Assembly (NCBI RefSeq): GCF_020733635.1 | Contig: NZ_JAJFZL010000001.1 | Location: 3,720,001-3,784,000, forward strand | Reading direction: 5' to 3' | Origin: Nocardia spumae | Lineage (GTDB): Bacteria; Actinomycetota; Actinomycetes; Mycobacteriales; Mycobacteriaceae | DNA length: 64,000 nt | Shown: positions 56,210 to 64,000 of the stretch, piece by piece | Layout: each line of letters opens with the position of its first letter | Position numbering within the stretch: position 1 is the stretch's first letter | Made by a program: the position numbers and the translations under genes | Notes under the pieces: generated by a model | Told to the model about the DNA's origin: nothing | Seen by the model: only the letters and a program-made list of their open reading frames with translations | Databases searched by the model: none

Positions 56210-57304
56210 ATGTATTCCTTATTCCTGCGGTTGCTGTTCCTGGTGCCGCCCGAGCGTATCCACCACCTCGTGTTCACCGTCATCCGGCTCACGACCGCTT
56301 TCCCGCCGACCCGATGGCTGGCCCGCACACTCACCGCGGCCACCGATCCGATCCTGTCCACCACGGTCTTCGGCGTGCATTTCCCGGCGCCGCTGGGCCT
56401 GGCCGCCGGCTTCGACAAGGACGCCGGCGGTGTGAACGCCTGGGGCGCACTGGGTTTCGGCTTCGCCGAGATCGGCACCGTCACCGCGCAGGCCCAGCCG
56501 GGCAATCCGGCGCCGCGGCTGTTCCGGCTACCCGCCGACCACGCGCTGATCAACCGGATGGGCTTCAACAATCACGGCGCCGCCGCCGCGGCGCAGCGAC
56601 TGGCCGCCCGCCGGGCCGGGGGTGTGCCGATCGGCGCCAACATCGGCAAGACCAAGATCGTCGAGGCCGAACACGCCGCCGAGGACTACGCCGTCAGCGC
56701 CCGCCTGCTGGGACCGCTGGCCGACTTCGTCGTCGTCAACGTCAGCTCCCCCAATACTCCCGGACTGCGGGATCTGCAGGCCGTGCAATCGCTGCGCCCG
56801 CTGCTGCGGGCCGTGCTCGACAGTGTCGCCGCCGGCGCGGAGCCCAAACCGGTGCTGGTCAAGATCGCACCCGATCTGTCCGACGACGATATCGACGCGG
56901 TCGCCGATCTGGCCGTCGAACTCGGCCTGGCCGGAATAGTGGCCACCAACACCACCATTCGACGCGACGGCCTGGCCACCCCCGAGGCCGAGGTCGCCGC
57001 CATGGGTGCGGGCGGGTTGTCGGGCCCACCGGTCGCCGATCGCTCCCTCGAGGTGCTGCGGCGGCTGTACGCCCGAGTCGGAGACCGGCTGACGTTGATC
57101 TCGGTCGGCGGTATCGAGAACGCCGACCAGGCCTTCGAACGCATCCTCGCCGGGGCATCGCTACTGCAGGGATACACCGGATTCATCTACGGCGGCCCGT
57201 TCTGGACACGACGACTGCACCGTGGCCTGGCGGCCCGCCTGCGCGCGGGCGGATACACCTGCCTCGCCGATGCCGTCGGCGCAGCCCACACCACCCGCAC
57301 CTGA
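56210..57304 (+). CDS. pyrD: Dihydroorotate dehydrogenase (quinone), class 2
   Basis: A 364-residue enzyme that oxidises dihydroorotate to orotate in pyrimidine synthesis, passing electrons through FMN to quinone. The N-terminal helical extension ([19 protein letters not shown]) that docks to the membrane marks class 2. FMN and substrate motifs are present: [35 protein letters not shown] with the class 2 catalytic Ser, [22 protein letters not shown], and [21 protein letters not shown]. It is the last gene of the lppL operon, with a hairpin downstream. The ATG at 56210 has GTGAGGG just before it. Confidence 0.96.
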   Translation: MYSLFLRLLFLVPPERIHHLVFTVIRLTTAFPPTRWLARTLTAATDPILSTTVFGVHFPAPLGLAAGFDKDAGGVNAWGALGFGFAEIGTVTAQAQPGNPAPRLFRLPADHALINRMGFNNHGAAAAAQRLAARRAGGVPIGANIGKTKIVEAEHAAEDYAVSARLLGPLADFVVVNVSSPNTPGLRDLQAVQSLRPLLRAVLDSVAAGAEPKPVLVKIAPDLSDDDIDAVADLAVELGLAGIVATNTTIRRDGLATPEAEVAAMGAGGLSGPPVADRSLEVLRRLYARVGDRLTLISVGGIENADQAFERILAGASLLQGYTGFIYGGPFWTRRLHRGLAARLRAGGYTCLADAVGAAHTTRT

Positions 57305-57356
57305 CCCGCACCGGCCCGGTCACCGCCGCGGCCGGACGTCCGATTCCCGCGCTCGA

Positions 57357-57376
57357 GGCCGGTCTTCCTACCGGCC
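57357..57376. terminator. Candidate terminator hairpin after pyrD
   Basis: GGCCGGT and ACCGGCC form a seven-base perfect stem around a CTTCCT loop, 53 bases after the pyrD stop. There is no T-run, as is usual in actinobacteria. Confidence 0.45.
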
Positions 57377-57424
57377 GGAAGCACTCCCCGAATGTCCGAT
57401 TTCACGTTTAGGATGGGTGATCCA

Positions 57425-57446
57425 CATCACGCCCACGGGCGTGATG
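57425..57446. promoter_or_regulatory. 22-bp perfect palindrome upstream of fadD
   Basis: CATCACGCCC and GGGCGTGATG are perfect ten-base arms around AC, ending 27 bases before the acyl-CoA ligase ATG. The position suits a repressor site over the transcript start; the regulator is unknown. Confidence 0.6.
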
Positions 57447-57473
57447 GTCGTGCACTGACCGGGAACAAGGGAT

Positions 57474-59306
57474 ATGACCACAGCAGAGATCGCTTTCACC
57501 CACCAGAACGGCACCACGATCACCACCGTGCCCGAGGCCTTCCAGCAGACCGCGTCGCTACGCCCGGATCAGGTCGCGCTACGGACCGTCGGGGGCACTG
57601 CGCAGATCACCTGGAGCGAATACGCGCAGCGGGTGCGCGCTATCGCGGCGGGCCTGGCGAAACTCGGAGTCGGACACGGTGACACGGTCGGCATCATGCT
57701 CACCAACCGGCCCGAGTTCAATCTGGTCGACACCGCGATCCTGCATCTGGGCGCCACCCCGTTCTCGGTGTACAACACCAGCTCTCCCGGACAGATCGCG
57801 CACGTCTTCGGAAACGCCGAGAACGCCGTGGTCGTGACCGAACAGGCCTTCCTGGCCCCGATCAGCGCATCGGGAGTGCGACTCGCGCACGTGATCGTCG
57901 TCGACGGCGCCGCCCCCGAGGGCGGGCTGACCCTCGATCAGGTCGAGAACGATCCGGCCGAGGATTTCGATTTCGACGCCGCCTGGCAGGCGGTGCGGCC
58001 CGATGATCTGGCCACCCTCATCTACACCTCCGGCACCACCGGGCCGTCGAAGGGGGTGGAGATCACCCACACCAATATCGTCGCCCAGATCGTGGCACTC
58101 ACCAACGGCGCACTGGTCGCCGACATCGACGCGCGGGCGGTGTCGTACCTGCCCGCCGCGCACGTCGCCGACCGGATCTCCGGGCACTGCCTCAATCTGT
58201 TCACCGGCGTCACCCTCACCTGTGTGCCGGATCCGCGCGAAATCGCGGCCGCACTGCCCGATGCCCGGCCGACGATCTTCTTCGGTGTGCCGCGGGTGTG
58301 GCAGAAGATCAAGGCCGGTGTCGATGCCGCGATCGCCACCGAGGCCGGCCCGGTGAAGAAGGCACTGGCGCAGTGGGCCGTCGGCGTCGGCGTCGCTACC
58401 GCCCGCGCCCGCCTGGCCGGTGGCACCGGCGGACCGCTGCTGGTGGCCCAGCACAAAATCGCCGATGCGCTGGTGCTGCCGAAACTGCGCGCCACCCTCG
58501 GCATGGACGAGCTGACCGTCGCCTCCTCGGGTGCGGCCGCGATCCCGCCCGAGACCTTGGAATTCCTGCTGGGCCTGGGCTTCACGGTCAGCGAGGTGTG
58601 GGGCATGTCGGAGACCACCGGCGTGGGCACCTTCACCGAACTCGACAAACCGCGCCCGGGTTCGGTCGGCCGCGCGGCCGACGGGGTGGAGATCCGTCTC
58701 GACGCCGACGGCGAACTGCTGATCCGAGGCGGCATCGTCACCCACGGCTACCGCAAGATGCCCGAGAAGACCAGTGAGGCCATCGATGACGACGGCTGGC
58801 TGCACACCGGCGATATCGCCACCATCGACGGTGACGGCTATGTCACCATCGTCGACCGCAAGAAGGAACTGATCATCACCGAGGCGGGAAAGAACATCTC
58901 CCCCACCAATATCGAGAATTCGGCGAAGGCCGCCTCCTCACTGGTCGGCCAGATCGTGGCCATCGGCGAAGCACGCCCCTACATCGCCGCACTGGTGGTA
59001 CTCGACCCCGACACCGCCGCGGTGCGCGCCAAGGCGCTCGACATTCCCGACGCCGATCTCGAGACGCTGGCCGCACATCCGCAGATCGTCGACGAGATCC
59101 GGGCCGCCATCGGCGCCGGCAACGCCAAACTCGCCCGCGTCGAGCAGATCAAACGCTTCCGCATCCTCGCGCGGGCCTGGGAGCCCGGCGGCATCGAGCT
59201 CACCCCCACGCTGAAGCTCAAGCGTTCCCCCATCGCCGCCGAATACGCCGCCGATATCGCCGACCTCTACACCGACCCGGCGCCCCGGGGCGTGCACAAC
59301 ATGTGA
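57474..59306 (+). CDS. Long-chain fatty acid-CoA ligase (FadD11/FadD15-like)
   Basis: A 610-residue AMP-forming long-chain acyl-CoA synthetase. The P-loop is IYTSGTTGPSKGV, followed by SYLPAAHVADRISGH (linker/gate region typical of long-chain enzymes), VWGMSETTGVGTF, GWLHTGDIATIDGDGYVTIVDRKKELIITEAGKNI, and the final Lys in LTPTLKLKRS. It activates fatty acids for beta-oxidation or lipid synthesis. The ATG at 57474 follows ACAAGG. A 22-bp palindrome lies just upstream. It is inserted between pyrD and the PEBP gene relative to the M. tuberculosis order. A very strong hairpin follows. Confidence 0.94.
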   Translation: MTTAEIAFTHQNGTTITTVPEAFQQTASLRPDQVALRTVGGTAQITWSEYAQRVRAIAAGLAKLGVGHGDTVGIMLTNRPEFNLVDTAILHLGATPFSVYNTSSPGQIAHVFGNAENAVVVTEQAFLAPISASGVRLAHVIVVDGAAPEGGLTLDQVENDPAEDFDFDAAWQAVRPDDLATLIYTSGTTGPSKGVEITHTNIVAQIVALTNGALVADIDARAVSYLPAAHVADRISGHCLNLFTGVTLTCVPDPREIAAALPDARPTIFFGVPRVWQKIKAGVDAAIATEAGPVKKALAQWAVGVGVATARARLAGGTGGPLLVAQHKIADALVLPKLRATLGMDELTVASSGAAAIPPETLEFLLGLGFTVSEVWGMSETTGVGTFTELDKPRPGSVGRAADGVEIRLDADGELLIRGGIVTHGYRKMPEKTSEAIDDDGWLHTGDIATIDGDGYVTIVDRKKELIITEAGKNISPTNIENSAKAASSLVGQIVAIGEARPYIAALVVLDPDTAAVRAKALDIPDADLETLAAHPQIVDEIRAAIGAGNAKLARVEQIKRFRILARAWEPGGIELTPTLKLKRSPIAAEYAADIADLYTDPAPRGVHNM

Positions 59307-59342
59307 CCGGCCGATCCGGGCGGGTACACCACCGTTTCCCTG

Positions 59343-59385
59343 CCGGGCGGGCGGTCTCCGATGGCATCGGAGACCACCCGCCCGG
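59343..59385. terminator. Long bidirectional terminator hairpin
   Basis: Arms 59343-59363 and 59365-59385 are complementary over 21 positions with a single G-T wobble. The apex folds as a small loop. It sits in the 88-base gap between convergent stops (59306 and 59395), so it should end transcription from both sides. Confidence 0.75.
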
Positions 59386-59394
59386 TATGCCGGG

Positions 59395-59946
59395 TTACTT
59401 CTGTTCGTAGGTGCCGACCAGCGTGGCCCGCGCGATGGCGTGCGAGAACAGGTTGAAACCCAGGAACGCGGGCGTCGCGTCCGCCCCTACACCCAGCGAT
59501 TCGACATCCACGGCATGGACGACCACGTAGTAGCGGTGGTAACCGTGTCCCGGCGGCGGGCCCGCACCGACGAATCCGGCGAATCCGCCGTCGTTGCGCA
59601 ACTGGACCGCGCCGGTGGGCAGCGCGCCACCCTCACTGCCCTCACCGGCACTGCCGGCACCGGATTCCAGCGAAGTCACCGACGCCGGGATATCGGCGAC
59701 GGCCCAGTGCCAGAAACCCGAGCCGGTCGGTGCGTCGGGGTCGTAGACGGTGACCGCGAAACTCTTGGTCTCGGCGGGGAATCCGCTCCAGGACAACTGC
59801 GGGGAGATATCCTTGCCGCCCGCGCCGAACACGCCGCTGACCTGTTCGTTACCCAGCGGCTGTCCGTCGGTGACGTCGGTGGAGGTGAGGGTGAACTCGG
59901 GCAGCCGCGGCAACGCCGCATACGGATTGTAGGAATAGTCGGGCAC
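59395..59946 (-). CDS. PEBP/YbhB family protein (Rv2140c-like)
   Basis: A complete 183-residue phosphatidylethanolamine-binding-like protein. [37 protein letters not shown] holds the ligand-site DPDAP and HW residues, followed by [19 protein letters not shown] and the C-terminal helix. The fold binds phosphate-type anions; the M. tuberculosis homologue (Rv2140c, TB18.6) binds PE and related ligands, as I recall. The GTG at 59946 follows GAAAGGA. The M20 peptidase gene is directly upstream on the same strand (33-base gap). The quoted ligand-site stretch lies at about residues 47-83. A truncated relative is at 17955. Confidence 0.92.
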   Translation of the reverse strand: MPDYSYNPYAALPRLPEFTLTSTDVTDGQPLGNEQVSGVFGAGGKDISPQLSWSGFPAETKSFAVTVYDPDAPTGSGFWHWAVADIPASVTSLESGAGSAGEGSEGGALPTGAVQLRNDGGFAGFVGAGPPPGHGYHRYYVVVHAVDVESLGVGADATPAFLGFNLFSHAIARATLVGTYEQK

Positions 59947-59979
59947 GAGAACCGTCCTTTCGGCTTGTCGAGCGAATCG

Positions 59980-61335
59980 TCAGCTGTGCAACAGGAAATG
60001 CTCCATCACACGAGCGCCGAACTCGAGCGCCGGCACCGGCACCCGTTCGTCGACACCGTGGAACAGAGCCGAGAAATCCAGCTCCGGCGGCAATCGCAGC
60101 GGCGCGAAACCGAAACAGCGAATACCCAAGCGCGCGAACGCCTTCGCATCGGTACCACCGGAAAGCATGTACGGCACGGTGCGGCCGTCGGGATCGTGGG
60201 CGAGGATCGCGTCGTTCATCGCATCGACCAGATGACCGTCGAATGTGGTTTCGTAGGAATCGAGTTTGGTGATCCACTCCCGCTCCACATCGGGACCGAT
60301 GAGCTCGTCCACCTCACGTTCGAAGGCGGCCTGACGGCCCGGTACCACGCGGCAGTCCACAGTGGCCTCGGCGGTCTGCGGGATCACATTGGCCTTGTAT
60401 CCGGCGCGCAGCATCGTCGGATTCGCGGTATCGCGCAGGGTGGCGCCGATGATGCGCGAGATGGTGCCCAGTTTGGCGAGCTGGCCCTCGATATCCGGAC
60501 TGTCGGGATCGAATTCGATCCCGGTCTCCTCACTCACCGCGGCCAGGAATTCGGCCACCGAATCCGACAGCACCAGGGGGAAGGTGTGCTTACCGAGCCG
60601 GGCCACCGCCTCGGCGAGAATGGTCACCGCGTTGTCGTCGTGCAGGAACGAGCCGTGCCCGGCACGGGCCTTGGCGCGCAACCGCATCCAGCCCAGGCCC
60701 TTCTCCGCGGTCTCCACCAGATACAGCCGCCGCTCGGTACCGTCGCGGCGCGGCACCGTCAGCGAGAAGCCACCGACCTCACCGACCGCCTCGGTCACCC
60801 CGTCGAACAGATCCGGCCGGTTGTCGGCCAGCCACTGCGACCCCCATTTGCCGCCGTTCTCCTCGTCGGCGAGGAAGGCGAACACCAGATCGCGTGGCGG
60901 CACCGTGCCCTCGATCTTGAACTGGCGCGCCACCGCCAGCATCATCCCGACCATATCCTTCATATCGATCGCGCCACGGCCCCACACGTAGCCGTCGCGG
61001 ACCGCACCGGAGAACGGATGCACACTCCAGTCGGCGGCCTCGGCGGGGACCACGTCCAGATGTCCGTGGATCATCAACGCGCCGCGGCTGGGATCGGCAC
61101 CGGGCAGCCGGGCGAAGACATTGCCGCGCCCGGGCGCACCCGACTCGACGTACTCGGTGGTGTACCCGGCCTGCTGCAGCTGATCGGCCACCCACTGCGC
61201 GCATTCGCGTTCACCCTTGGTGGTTTCCAGCACTCCGGTGTTGGAGGTGTCGAAGCGGATCAACGTGCTGACCAATTCCACCACTTCGGATTCCGCGCGG
61301 GAGCGCGACGGGCGGGATTCACCGGTAGCTGTCAC
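59980..61335 (-). CDS. M20-family metallopeptidase (Rv2141c-like)
   Basis: A 451-residue dizinc M20 peptidase (DapE/ArgE/carboxypeptidase group). Metal and catalytic motifs: HGHLDVVPAE (His, Asp), GRGAIDMKDMVGMM (bridging Asp), FLADEENGG (catalytic Glu pair), and the last His in MLSGGTDAKAF-to-HGVDERVP. A dimerisation domain lies at about residues 190-330. There is no signal peptide. Substrate specificity is not readable: N-acyl amino acids or dipeptides are typical. The start is GTG 61335. With the downstream PEBP gene it reproduces the Rv2141c-Rv2140c pair. Confidence 0.93.
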   Translation of the reverse strand: MTATGESRPSRSRAESEVVELVSTLIRFDTSNTGVLETTKGERECAQWVADQLQQAGYTTEYVESGAPGRGNVFARLPGADPSRGALMIHGHLDVVPAEAADWSVHPFSGAVRDGYVWGRGAIDMKDMVGMMLAVARQFKIEGTVPPRDLVFAFLADEENGGKWGSQWLADNRPDLFDGVTEAVGEVGGFSLTVPRRDGTERRLYLVETAEKGLGWMRLRAKARAGHGSFLHDDNAVTILAEAVARLGKHTFPLVLSDSVAEFLAAVSEETGIEFDPDSPDIEGQLAKLGTISRIIGATLRDTANPTMLRAGYKANVIPQTAEATVDCRVVPGRQAAFEREVDELIGPDVEREWITKLDSYETTFDGHLVDAMNDAILAHDPDGRTVPYMLSGGTDAKAFARLGIRCFGFAPLRLPPELDFSALFHGVDERVPVPALEFGARVMEHFLLHS

Positions 61336-61568
61336 GCCCCTTTCCTACCACGCGCCACGAACCGGTGAATCCCGCCCGACCCCCTCGGGCGCGCGAAACC
61401 ACGCGCTGACCGGGCCTGGGCACACCTCGCGCCGGCAGCCGTGCTGCCCGGCCACGCCCGCCGGGCCCGGATCGCGTTGCGATCTCGCTGATCGAATCCC
61501 GGCCGGGACGAGCAGGTTCTTCGCATATCGGGCGCGCGGATATCGGTGCCGGCACATATCATTCCGGC

Positions 61569-62222
61569 ATGCGCCGTCGTAGGTGGCTGATAGCCGCGGT
61601 GTGCTCGGTGGTCATGATCACCTGCGGCTGCGTCGGCGCCGTGGAACGCGACACCTTCGAACAGCAGATCCGTGCCCGCGGCGGCGGACTGGTCGGCGCC
61701 CTGCCCGCCGCCGCGTTCCAGGCCCTGCGAAACCGGCTGGGCACCAGCGATATTCAGGCCGATGTGCTGCTGCTGGCCGCGCCGGACTCGACACGGTTCC
61801 GGCTCGTACTGGCCGATCAGCCGGCTTCGGTGACTCGATTCCTCGCCGACCGCGACGGCTCGGGCGCGCGCGAACCGGCCGTACACCTACGCATCCGATC
61901 TCCGCAGCGCCCCCACGAACTCGACGACTACACCTACCTGCTCGGCGCATTGAGCCCACCGCGACCGGTACGCGTGTCGGCCTTCGACGACCTCGACGGC
62001 GAATGCTTCACCCTCGGCGAGGTACCCGGCCTCACCCGGCTCGAATCAATCGTCGACACCGCCCGCGCCCGCAGCGCCCTTCCCGACGGCACCGTCCCGG
62101 TGATCGTGGTGGCCAGATTCGGCCACGACATCCGGATCGTCGCCGACGTCTTCTCCCCGCGCTCGGACATGATCGCCGAATTCGACTCCGCCGGTGAGTT
62201 TCTCCGGATCCGGCAGGTGTGA
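61569..62222 (+). CDS. Exported protein, possible lipoprotein, unknown function
   Basis: A 217-residue protein not recognised. The N-terminus RRRRWLIAAVCSVVMITCGC is a signal peptide or anchor; the lipobox (TCGC) is imperfect, so lipidation is uncertain. The mature part looks alpha/beta (DIQADVLLLAAPDSTRFRLVL, then VIVVARFGHDIRIVADVF) without motifs I know. The start is ATG 61569. The next gene begins 3 bases after the stop, so the two are co-transcribed. It is divergent from the M20 gene, with 233 bases between starts. Confidence 0.7.
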   Translation: MRRRRWLIAAVCSVVMITCGCVGAVERDTFEQQIRARGGGLVGALPAAAFQALRNRLGTSDIQADVLLLAAPDSTRFRLVLADQPASVTRFLADRDGSGAREPAVHLRIRSPQRPHELDDYTYLLGALSPPRPVRVSAFDDLDGECFTLGEVPGLTRLESIVDTARARSALPDGTVPVIVVARFGHDIRIVADVFSPRSDMIAEFDSAGEFLRIRQV

Positions 62223-62225
62223 CCG

Positions 62226-62594
62226 ATGGCCAGACCACTCACCTCCGCGCTCGCCACCGGTGTCGGCGCCGGAACACTCGTCAGCTTCGTATCGCCGCTG
62301 GCGATCTGGCCCGGCGAGGCCCGCCTCACCGCGCCGCTGTTCTGTTCGCCCGCCCATCCGGACCCGATGGTGGTGTCGGACACCTTCCACGATTCCGACG
62401 GAACGTCGGTGAACTACACGCTTTACTGCGTGAGCGCACGCGGCGCGCTCACCGACGAAGGATTCGTCCTGCCGTTCCTGGTGATGTTCGCGGCGCATAT
62501 CGTCGTGATCACCACCGTGGTGTACCTCTCGTTACTGTGGGCGCGCCGCCGGTCCGCCCCCGCGGAGGCCGAGACCGACGTCGTGGAGTACTGA
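62226..62594 (+). CDS. Small two-pass membrane protein, unknown function
   Basis: A 122-residue protein with hydrophobic segments near residues 5-28 and 82-105. The external loop between them (about 30-80) carries two cysteines (LFCSPAHPD and LYCVSARG) that could pair. A short charged cytoplasmic tail (RRRSAPAEAETD) ends the protein. I do not recognise a family. It directly follows the exported-protein gene (3-base gap), suggesting a shared envelope role, and converges on the desaturase-like gene. Confidence 0.68.
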   Translation: MARPLTSALATGVGAGTLVSFVSPLAIWPGEARLTAPLFCSPAHPDPMVVSDTFHDSDGTSVNYTLYCVSARGALTDEGFVLPFLVMFAAHIVVITTVVYLSLLWARRRSAPAEAETDVVEY

Positions 62595-62626
62595 CACCGG
62601 CCGTGTACGGCAGGCCCGCCGACGTC

Positions 62627-63529
62627 TCACCGGGGCGTGGCGACAGCGCTGGTCAGGCCGGACGTCTGTCCGGTGGGCGCCTTGCGGTCCTCTCGCCATC
62701 CGGGCGGCCCGAAGATATAGCCCAGCCGCCCGCGCCAGGTGCGAGCGTCGCGCACATCGCGCAGCATGGCCGCGAACTCGTGGTAGTTCACCTTCACGGG
62801 ATTGCGGGTGTCGATGTTGTGGGTCAAGCCGTAGCGAATCGGCTCGGATTCGGCGGCGAAACTGCCGAACAGCCGATCCCAGACGATCAGCACACCGCCG
62901 TAGTTGGTGTCGATATAGGGCTGATTGGCACCGTGGTGCACCCGGTGGTGAGCGGGGGTGTTGAACACGAATTCCACCGGGCCCCACAGCGTCCCGACCC
63001 GCTGCGTGTGAATCGGGAACTGGTACAGCAGGCCCAGGCTGATGAGCAGGAAGATCATCCACGCCGGCAGGCCCAGCAGCGCCGCCGGAACCCATGCCAG
63101 CCCGCGCACGGTCGAGGCGATCGGGTTCAACCACGGCAACCGGATCGCTGTCGTCAGATTGAAGTAGGTGCTCGAATGATGCACCGAATGCGCCGTCCAC
63201 AACAACCGCACCCGGTGATCGGCGCGATGCGCCCAGTAATAGCAGAAATCGGTGACCACCAGGCCGAGGACCCACACCCACCAGTCCCCCGGTGACAACT
63301 GCCACGGTGTCACCGCGGCCGCGACGACGACCGCGGAGAACGGCAGCGCGTACTGCAGCAGCGGTTTGGTGACCTGCCCCAAGACGTAGGTGGCCCAGTT
63401 GGTGGCCACCTCACGGTCGTAGCGACCGGTGGGCACGCGGTCGGGGTCGCGGCGCGCGGCCCACCACTCCACGAGCATCAACACCACGAAAGCGGGCACC
63501 GCATACATCGCCAGGTGCGCGTTGTTCAT
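62627..63529 (-). CDS. Sterol desaturase/fatty acid hydroxylase family protein
   Basis: A 300-residue membrane di-iron enzyme. The His-box motifs HRADH, HSVHHSS and HHRVHHG are all present, between about four hydrophobic segments (AMYAVPAFVVLMLVEWW, LQYALPFSAVVVAAAV, and others). This group hydroxylates or desaturates sterols, carotenoids or fatty acyl chains with O2. The ATG at 63529 follows CAGGGAG and begins MNNAHLAMYAV. The longer open frame to 63919 adds only low-complexity sequence antisense to the next gene and is rejected. The specific substrate is unknown. Confidence 0.92.
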   Translation of the reverse strand: MNNAHLAMYAVPAFVVLMLVEWWAARRDPDRVPTGRYDREVATNWATYVLGQVTKPLLQYALPFSAVVVAAAVTPWQLSPGDWWVWVLGLVVTDFCYYWAHRADHRVRLLWTAHSVHHSSTYFNLTTAIRLPWLNPIASTVRGLAWVPAALLGLPAWMIFLLISLGLLYQFPIHTQRVGTLWGPVEFVFNTPAHHRVHHGANQPYIDTNYGGVLIVWDRLFGSFAAESEPIRYGLTHNIDTRNPVKVNYHEFAAMLRDVRDARTWRGRLGYIFGPPGWREDRKAPTGQTSGLTSAVATPR

Positions 63530-63698
63530 CCGAACTCCCTGTCCCGATCCGATCCGGCCCGCGCCACGATTACCTCCGGCCGGCCGGCCCATGTCGACGG
63601 TAACGGCGGCGACCGGCGCGAACATCAGGCCGGCGAGGGACGAGTGGTCCCCCGCGCGAGGGACTCGCACGCCCCGCGACGCCGGTATCGTCGCCCAG

Positions 63699-64000
63699 GT
63701 GTTGGTGCGGCGGACAGTGAGCTCGACGCTGCGGCGGGGCACCTCCCTCGGCGACACGGCCACACCACATGCCGGGGAGCTGGTCGCGGTCCGGCGATCG
63801 CTGGTCCGCCAGTCGGTCGCGGTCGCGGTGGTCGCGGCGGCCGTGGACGCGGTCGTGTTCGCACTGTCGGGCATCTTCACCGTCGCCCCCGCATCGGCGA
63901 GCCTGGCGCTGGCCGCCATGATCGCCGTCGACCTCGCCTTCGCCGCACCGCCCAGTACCGCCGCGATCGTCGCCGTCGCCCAGGTCGCACTGCGCCTGAT
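63699..64000 (+). CDS. Membrane protein, N-terminal part only (cut by window end)
   Basis: The frame is open to the window edge. From GTG 63699 it encodes a basic N-terminus (RRTVSSTLRRG), a short hydrophilic stretch, and then at least two hydrophobic segments (SVAVAVVAAAVDAVVFALSG and SLALAAMIAVDLAFA). This looks like the membrane part of an actinobacterial sensor kinase or a similar protein, but no catalytic domain is in view. The start is uncertain, because the frame is open further upstream and no clear ribosome-binding site is seen. Confidence 0.45.
   Translation, partial: MLVRRTVSSTLRRGTSLGDTATPHAGELVAVRRSLVRQSVAVAVVAAAVDAVVFALSGIFTVAPASASLALAAMIAVDLAFAAPPSTAAIVAVAQVALRL

Overview
The window is high-GC actinobacterial DNA, most likely Nocardia or a close relative in the Mycobacteriales. 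It carries a mycothiol ligase (mshC), Lsr2, an MmpL-type transporter, an Mtb12-like lipoprotein, a PknB-type kinase and many acyl-CoA enzymes. The right half keeps a recognisable version of the Mycobacterium tuberculosis Rv2130c-Rv2141c neighbourhood: mshC, SCO1664-like, DUF3090, phosphomutase, Rv2137c-like, lppL, pyrD, PEBP and M20 peptidase. It is interrupted here by a heme-uptake operon, an MmpL/lipoprotein pair and a fatty-acid CoA ligase. These assignments rest on recognising protein motifs and recalled gene order; no searches were run.

Layout. Bases 1-12.9 kb are the 3' part of a giant NRPS gene, (C)-A-T-C-A-T-C-A-T-C-A-T-TE, cut by the left edge. A 634-bp gene-poor spacer follows, with two palindromes that share one core. 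From 13.5 to 18.9 kb lie a PucR-type regulator, a Gre-factor homologue, a Cys-rich membrane protein, a UBP-type zinc finger, a fusion protein ending in a fulvocin C-like eight-cysteine module, a broken PEBP gene and a winged-helix regulator. From 18.9 to 29 kb are an alpha/beta hydrolase, an acyl-CoA synthetase divergent from lsr2, a papain-like hydrolase, a Baeyer-Villiger-type monooxygenase divergent from a ketosteroid-isomerase homologue, a strictosidine-synthase-like protein, a Ser/Thr kinase and an MFS symporter. From 29.4 to 37.8 kb are an APC permease, a CPBP protease, and a two-gene operon of a Pls-type (poly-lysine synthetase-like) membrane NRPS and an M1 aminopeptidase. From 37.9 to 43.1 kb are a patatin and a divergent TetR/crotonase pair, then an unusual SRPBCC-thiolase-crotonase fusion. 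From 43.3 to 64 kb are the mycothiol and heme-uptake region, MmpL, lppL-pyrD, a FadD, PEBP, M20, small membrane proteins and a sterol-desaturase-like enzyme, with a partial gene at the right edge.

How the genes work together. The NRPS makes a peptide of at least four residues released by its own thioesterase. The Pls homologue has the A-T, six-membrane-segment, three-C-domain plan of epsilon-poly-lysine synthetase and a Lys-like pocket, and its operon partner is a zinc aminopeptidase, a natural candidate for trimming or detoxifying a basic homopolymer. HmuTUV sits behind an IdeR/DtxR-like box and should import heme under iron limitation. MshC performs the Cys-ligation step of mycothiol synthesis.

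The most unusual items are the fulvocin C-like fusion (16644-17624), the Pls/M1 operon (32466-37826), the three-part thiolase-like fusion (40111-43092), the paired palindromes at 13.2-13.5 kb, and a marked change in C/G strand composition inside the NRPS gene.
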